Shown: piece by piece, positions 58,591 through 64,000 of the stretch
Layout of the letters: every line of letters begins with the position of its first letter
How positions within the stretch are numbered: position 1 is the stretch's first letter
Assembly: GCA_015680685.1 (NCBI GenBank)
Contig: MNCI01019122.1
Coordinates: 303,430-367,429, forward strand
DNA from: Gnetum montanum
Lineage: Eukaryota; Streptophyta; Gnetopsida; Gnetales; Gnetaceae
Direction: 5' to 3'
DNA length: 64,000 nucleotides
The notes under the pieces: generated by a model
Databases searched by the model: none
Seen by the model: only the letters and a program-made list of their open reading frames with translations
What the model was told of the DNA's origin: nothing
Translations under genes and position numbers: made by a program

Positions 58591-59004
58591 AAGATACACA
58601 CATGTTGGCAATAGCAATAAATGTGTACTAAGGAAGTTTGTATGCTCTTCCTGATGATTGGAACTATAGATAACTACAGCATGTTATAAAAGATTTCTTC
58701 AAAATATATGAAAAGGATGACACAAATTTATCTCATATATCTAAGGATTTAGACAAATGGAACCTAGTCTTTTTCCTCCTTAATCTAGGTTGACATAGAA
58801 GTATCAAAGGAATAATTTAGTTGTATGTAACAAGTGATCCAAAAATGTAATATTCAAATCTAGATAAAAAATTATAAAAAAAAAAAAGAAATGTGATACA
58901 TATGTCAAAACTAAAATATAACTAAACTTTATTTAAAAACAAGTTTAAAAGACCACTTGAATTTGTTTTTTAAGTATATGTACTTTTAAGTCATATAACC
59001 AATA
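58591..59004. other. AT-rich spacer
   Basis: Nothing recognised. Confidence 0.5.
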
Positions 59005-59170
59005 AAATAATGATGAGATGTTAGGCTAGTGGTAAGACATTTGATTTGAAACCTCTAGGTCATAAGTTCAATTCCAATGGGCAATGCTAAGTTCTACAAA
59101 ATTCTAATTGGACTATATATCTTGAGGTGTGTGTATATTTCACTTATTCCAAGTTCCAACACCCCACCAA
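59005..59170 (+). repeat. tRNA-derived SINE, third copy
   Basis: ttaggctagtggtaagacat fits an A box (TRGYNNARNGG-like), and cataagttcaattccaatgg gives a B box GTTCAATTCC 40 bp on. A body ending cttattccaag follows. Confidence 0.55.
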
Positions 59171-59335
59171 TAAAATATTCTATGATCTCTAGATAAGAAA
59201 CAAGAATTCTAAGGAAGAAGATTTGTGCATTCTAGCATGGTATATTCTCCCTCTTGGCTGAATTTTAGTTCTTTTTTACTTCTAATGGTTCTCAAGTATC
59301 TAAAATTCAAATAAGAACTTAAGTTATATAGTTCT
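59171..59335. other. Spacer before element
   Basis: The pentamer gttct (59331-59335) abuts the LTR and would be one half of a target duplication whose partner is outside the window. Confidence 0.35.
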
Positions 59336-60167
59336 TGATGAGTGGTGAGGTACCGCTACACTCAACCATACGAATACGAGTGTAGCACGTGCGATTCGGT
59401 CGAACTCCGCAAACTAAGTGCCTACACGCCTTATGGAACACTTAAGGTTAATCATTCGTTGTCTTCCCAGACTTACTTGTATTTGTCACGATTGTATGGT
59501 TAAGTAAGTCTAAGGTATATGATTTTTATGTCTTTTCTGTTTTATCTCCTATGCTGACGAGGTGAAGGGTGAAAAGACTACTTAACTAACTTTAACTAAC
59601 TAACTAAGCCTTAATTAACCTAACATTAGTATCCGTTTCCACTTACCGTTCACACCCTGAACCGATGCAACCTTGGTTACCAAACGCTAGTCGTTGTTGG
59701 GATCACCAAGCGTAACGCACGTGCTCGAAGCAATTGTACTGAATACACTTAACTACGGAAGAAGGGTTGAGAGAGAATTAATCAACTAATAAAGCATTTA
59801 AATGGTAAATAATAAATAACAGTAAATAAAGTCCTATTTAGCTTATTCCATGCACTACAAGGTTTATCCAAGAAGTTCATCTTTATTTCCGTACAAAAAC
59901 ATGTGTTCAGGTACAATATTTGCTCGAATAAAGATCCGTTCACTTTGGAGCTCCTACTGCGGGCACATGGAAATTATTCTATCTCTGGAGAGGTAAAACT
60001 GCCAGAGTTTCGCTACGGTCTAGGCCTGGAATGAGAAACAAGGGAGAGCCACTTCTTATTTATAGATTTGGCGACGGACCACGATATCGCGTACGCAATA
60101 TCACAGGGGAAGATGCGATATCGTGGTAGACGCGATAGCGTGGCCCATGCGATATCGCGTCCCATCA
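59336..60167 (-). repeat. 3' LTR of third element
   Basis: 832 bp. Sense strand: TGATGGGACGCGATATCGC at the start, a GATATC/GATAGC cluster (plus 60079-60160), then TATAAATA (60057-60064). Shares the terminal block GATTCGGTCGAACTCCGCA (near 59393-59411) with the other LTRs. Confidence 0.88.
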
Positions 60168-60178
60168 TACCCCTATGA
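60168..60178 (-). other. Polypurine tract
   Basis: Minus strand CATAGGGGTA immediately before the LTR, equivalent to the tract at 1550. Confidence 0.6.
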
Positions 60179-62129
60179 CTGAATAAAAACTCGTCCTTGA
60201 GTTCCTTACAGCATATTGGGACGGTATGGGATTATTGACTCAGAATGGAACTAATGGGATGACATGTGAACGAATCATCATTACAAGACAAGACAAAATT
60301 GGTGTTCATGACAACAAGAGTGAACACCTTATATATTTGACATCATGCCTTATTTGGCAATTGAGAAAGAAGAGAGAAAAGAGAAGAAGTCTGCTGCTGC
60401 CAACACCAAGATTTTGCCTTTCGTTGTCCATCCGTAAGTGCACCATCAACCTTGCTCCTTACATAGCTACTTCAGCATTGCTCCATTCCAAGTGTTCCCT
60501 CCAGATCCAATCCGTTGTTATATGATTGCCATCTGCACACACAGCATAGTCTTATATTAGCAAGGGTAAATGAATCATAATGCAATTGATACCTTGCTTC
60601 GGTGGAAGGTCCATTGGCTGAGTTGTGATATGGTTGATATGGGTCTGGAGATATAATAGTGGTTACCGAAGGTGTAGGGGTTAGGAGAAAATCAAAAAAA
60701 TTTGGGTCTAGACCCCCATGACTAAGAGCGAACCTTCGGTAGCTCGATAGAATGGAGAAAGAAAAAGAACAAGAAAGATGGAGAAAAAGAGACAACTATA
60801 ACATTGATGAGATGGATGCCAAGATGGAAATGAACAAAATAGAAATGATTGCTAAAATGTTAGGGAAAAGAATTGAACTGGTGCACCAAATAGGAATGTT
60901 AGTGGATCCTCCCCAAAGCAGGCTCATGCCCTTGATGCCCTGACAAACCCACATTCAAAGAGTCCATAGGCTCTGGGAATGTTACTTGGAATAAGAGTTA
61001 AAGTCTTAACCACAAGAATTTACCAAAAAGAAAACAATGAGTCAACCAAAATATACACTAATGATACAACCGGAAATAAGGTGAACAATGGAGAGAAGAG
61101 AATGGAATGGAATCCCAAGAACAAGGTGGTGTATAGCCCCTTGTGTGTTTCATGGTTAATGTGACTTAGTAGATCCCATTCCAAGTCCGACATCAAACAA
61201 ACCACATCCAATGACTTCGCATTAATGCATTCGGCCAATCCATCCCCTTGGACTAACAAAAATGCCTTCACCCAAGAGCCACCACCATTCCGACAAAACA
61301 AGGAGGAGAGAATGGGAAGCGAGAAGGGCCTTAGTTAGAGGGAACATTTTTATTTTAGTTCCATAACCAGTGCTTGTAGCCCAAATATTATTTCGTCTAA
61401 GGGGTGTGCTTTGAATTCTCACCGTTTTTTTTATGTGTTTATGCGTGAGAACCACACTATGCAAAGACTTTTTTATTTTTATTTGCTCAGCTTCTCAATA
61501 ATTGAGTAACATCGAAATGGTAAGAAAACTCAAGAAGAAAACATCCAAGCATCCAAGAGAATGGCCAACACAAATGCATCAAGTTCTCTTGAAGTCACAC
61601 CCTTTTCAATTCTTAAGTCCTTCCTTAGTTTGAGAAATACCCAGTCACCGATTTGTTATAGTTCTTATTTAGAAAGGGACTATACATTTCCAAGCCAAGA
61701 GAGACCATAGAACTTGTGGGTGAATGGACGAAGTGGACTCATTGCCTATCATATCAAAAGAACCATACCTTGGTATCAACATTGTAACTTAAAGGTAAAA
61801 ACCAAACATTAGCAATCAATAGGAAAACAGTTCATACCATCATGAAGAACACTTATTGAATGACAAACTTACAAGGTGGATAACACACACACACATACAT
61901 AAAATGAAAAATTATAACGATGTTGTAAAATAAAAACAAGAAAAGTTAAAGAAATATGTAAAACAAAAATATGTAAGACAAAAATGTGTAAAACAAAAAT
62001 GTGTAAAAAAAAAAACTAAAAAGAACTGAGGGCCCCAAATAATCAGCATAGGTGGCCATCTCCCCCATGACTAAATGGAAAGGGAGAGATTCGAAATAAT
62101 GAGCACCTGTTTGAATTTCTTAAAAGTGT
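60179..62129. other. Internal region lacking pol
   Basis: No RT, RNase H or integrase residues were found in any frame. There are A-rich runs (61890-62020), a caca microsatellite (61886) and two short featureless frames. Confidence 0.5.
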
Positions 62130-63963
62130 CTAACCTCTCCCAATTGATGTTTTCAGGTTAAGGGGTGGAAGTTGGCAACGCTCATACTCCAATGTATCTA
62201 TGCCTTCATTGTTGGCATGAGTTGTTTCCCTAGTTCGTTCCATGCATGTTGCTCGGTTGCTTTTTCGATTAGCTGTCAACCACAAGGTGTCCACTTGTTG
62301 TATGGTTGCTACATACAGGCATCTTTGTCTCAAAGTTTCTAGGGCACACCGGTTAGATGTAGGAGATATTGAGCATTCCTCCATGTCATCACCCTCTGAG
62401 TCACTGTATGTGATGCATGGAACTTTCTTCTTCTTGATCTTTCCATAAATGTTTACCTTAGATATCTCCAAGGAAAGATTGCGGATCCCTAGGCATGCAT
62501 CTATTGTACTCAGCAATGCCCTTCCCATTATAATTGGAAAGTCCCCTTCATTGCCGTTGACCTCTACCACCAAGAAATCAACTAGGTATGACCAACCACA
62601 CACAATGGTAATGATGTCCTCCACCAATCCCAAGGGAATGGTGATGGACTGGTTAGCCAGCTCTAGTTGAATGTTGCTCTTCTTGAGTTGGGGCAGGTTC
62701 CAAGCTTGATACATTTCTTGTGAGATTAAGTTGGCTCCGGAACCTGAGTTAAGAAGAGCCTTATGTGCTTCATTAATGGCGACTTGAAGGTAGATTAAGG
62801 GACTTCCAGGGTCAGAGAGTTTCTTGGGAAGGTGGCCTACCTTGATCCAGTCGGTAACGGTATGTGTTAACATAACCGTATGTGTTGAGCTTTGGTATTG
62901 GTTTGAAGGGAGCTCCGAAGCCTTGTATGTTGGAGGAGTGTGCACAGACTCAACCGCTTGTGGTTGTGAGAGCTTGTCTAGGCTTTTGGTTCTGAAGAAA
63001 GGTCTTCTCTTCTTGTGGTTGTCAAAACCAGTAGCGGGTTGAAGGTTTATGGCTCTCATAGCATTATGTTGCTGCGGTTGAGTGGGGAGTTCCCCTTGCA
63101 TTGTTGGAGCGGGAGGTAGTGGAACTATTGGCGTAAGAGTGGCGGATGGATTTGGAGGATGGTATGGATGTGGAGCATCTCCTGGAGGAGAAGAAGCCCT
63201 TCTAAAATACTCCCAAACTTGGTAGTGACATTGTGGGGTTACGTGACCCATAGAGTCACTTAGAAAAACCGCCTGCTGCACATAGTATCCATGTGGATCA
63301 GGTTGTCAGTAAGGGTATTGTTGTCTGAGCGGTGGCATCCCCCATGACTATGGGTGTTGCCACTGTTGGTGTTGCCCGATAGGTTGTGGTGGAGTTCCAC
63401 TTGGATAGTACGTTAACGGTTGGTGGAACTGCCTTGGGTTACCTTGGGGATAAGGTAACCTTTGGGGTGCCTACCATCTGTTAAGTCTTGGGTTGAGCGC
63501 ATACACCCCAGACTCTTGTAGATGTGAGATGATTGGGCAACATCCCTTAGGATGGTCATAGTGGCAGATCTCACATCCACCATCATTGTCTATATCTGAA
63601 TCGACAACCTCATCGGTGATATTCATTTTTCCCTTACCCTTGTCACGTGCATGGCCTGAATCTCTTTGCTTTTTCTTATCATTGGCACTACTTCGTTCCT
63701 CCTTAGACTCCTCTACGATTTTCAAAAATAGTTTTAATTTTACTGTCTAAGGAGCTCCATATTTCATCTACCTTAGCCGACACTTCCGTTGTTAGCTTTT
63801 GAAGCGGTAAGGTTTTTCTATTCACCAACTCTTCGAGTGGTGACTCATCCTCTTCATCGCAGAATGTCACTCCCCTCTTCCAGAGGGATGGATCGCGGTT
63901 ATATTCTTCCGTGATTTCTCTTTTTCGTAGCTCCCCGTCTTCTTTAGCTACTTGCTCTAACAA
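62130..63963 (-). pseudogene. Gag-aspartic protease frame, inactivated
   Basis: From 63963 a Glu/Lys-rich gag segment (GVTFCDEEDESPLEELVNR) runs to about 63703; after a shift, 63725-62130 reads in one frame broken by a few stops. It has a knuckle CEICHYDHPKGCC (CX2CX3HX4C, about 63575), a Pro-rich linker (63200-63080) and a retropepsin-like domain. The domain reads KALLNSGSGANLISQEMYQA, then WSYLVDFLVVEV and DFPIIMGRALLSTIDACLGI. The active-site Asp of the D-[ST]-G motif is Asn here, so the protease should be dead. The frame continues past the protease for about 110 codons, ending IGRG at 62130, with no RT. Confidence 0.8.
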
Positions 63964-64000
63964 TCTGTGAATTTCATGGGATCTAAGTTCTGATAATCTC

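Larger units (their letters stand above)
59336..64000 (-). mobile_element. Third gypsy-type element of the same family, right end cut
   Basis: The 3' LTR (59336-60167) shares ends and internal blocks with those at 719-11281. Sense order is gag-protease (63963 to 62130), about 2 kb without recognisable domains, polypurine tract, LTR. Reverse transcriptase and integrase should lie between protease and LTR but are missing, so this is a non-autonomous form. Unlike the inner element it keeps protease and lacks the long second frame. Confidence 0.85.

Overview
This is a plant nuclear window holding one intact host gene in a field of decayed transposable elements. The gene is an LRR receptor-like kinase of the FEI1/FEI2 type (LRR-RLK subfamily XIII), on the minus strand. 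The surroundings include Ty3/gypsy elements with a tRNA-Asp-type primer site, Ty1/copia remnants, RTE-type LINEs and tRNA-derived SINEs. One host gene per 64 kb and an 11.3-kb intron full of repeats suggest a large, repeat-rich genome. A gymnosperm or another large-genome seed plant is my inference; the sequence does not fix the species.

Layout. (1) 1-11281: a gypsy-type element with a second member of the same family (719-9421) inserted into its gag; LTRs, primer sites, polypurine tract and target duplication can all be read. The inner element keeps gag and a long second frame but shows no protease, reverse transcriptase or integrase. (2) 11287-23.6 kb: an inverted relative of the same LTR, an unassigned GC-richer stretch, gag fragments, a degenerate tandem array, a degraded copia element and a 420-bp hairpin element. 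(3) 23750-53590: the kinase gene, rebuilt as 13 coding exons giving 600 codons from the inner start (629 from an upstream in-frame ATG). A likely 5'UTR exon lies near 56618-56915, with a TATA box at 56945-56952. Introns hold antisense RTE pieces, SINEs, local duplications, a gypsy integrase fragment, 510-bp direct repeats and an assembly gap (32388-33335). (4) 57-59.3 kb: short tandem duplications and a SINE. (5) 59336-64000: a third member of the first gypsy family, running off the right edge, with gag-protease but no reverse transcriptase before its 3' LTR.

Most unusual points. The gypsy family carries clusters of GATATC palindromes just upstream of the LTR TATA box. A second, independent GATATC-plus-TATA cassette lies inside the inner element, about 0.5 kb upstream of its second frame, so the element may have an internal promoter. 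That second frame (about 900 codons) can be read in one register for roughly 2.7 kb, broken only by stops that single C-to-T changes could produce. An unrelated LTR-like region at 27.9-28.7 kb repeats the layout of a short-motif array followed by a TATA box. Coordinates were read by eye; splice sites were checked for phase and consensus, but no alignment or database search was run.
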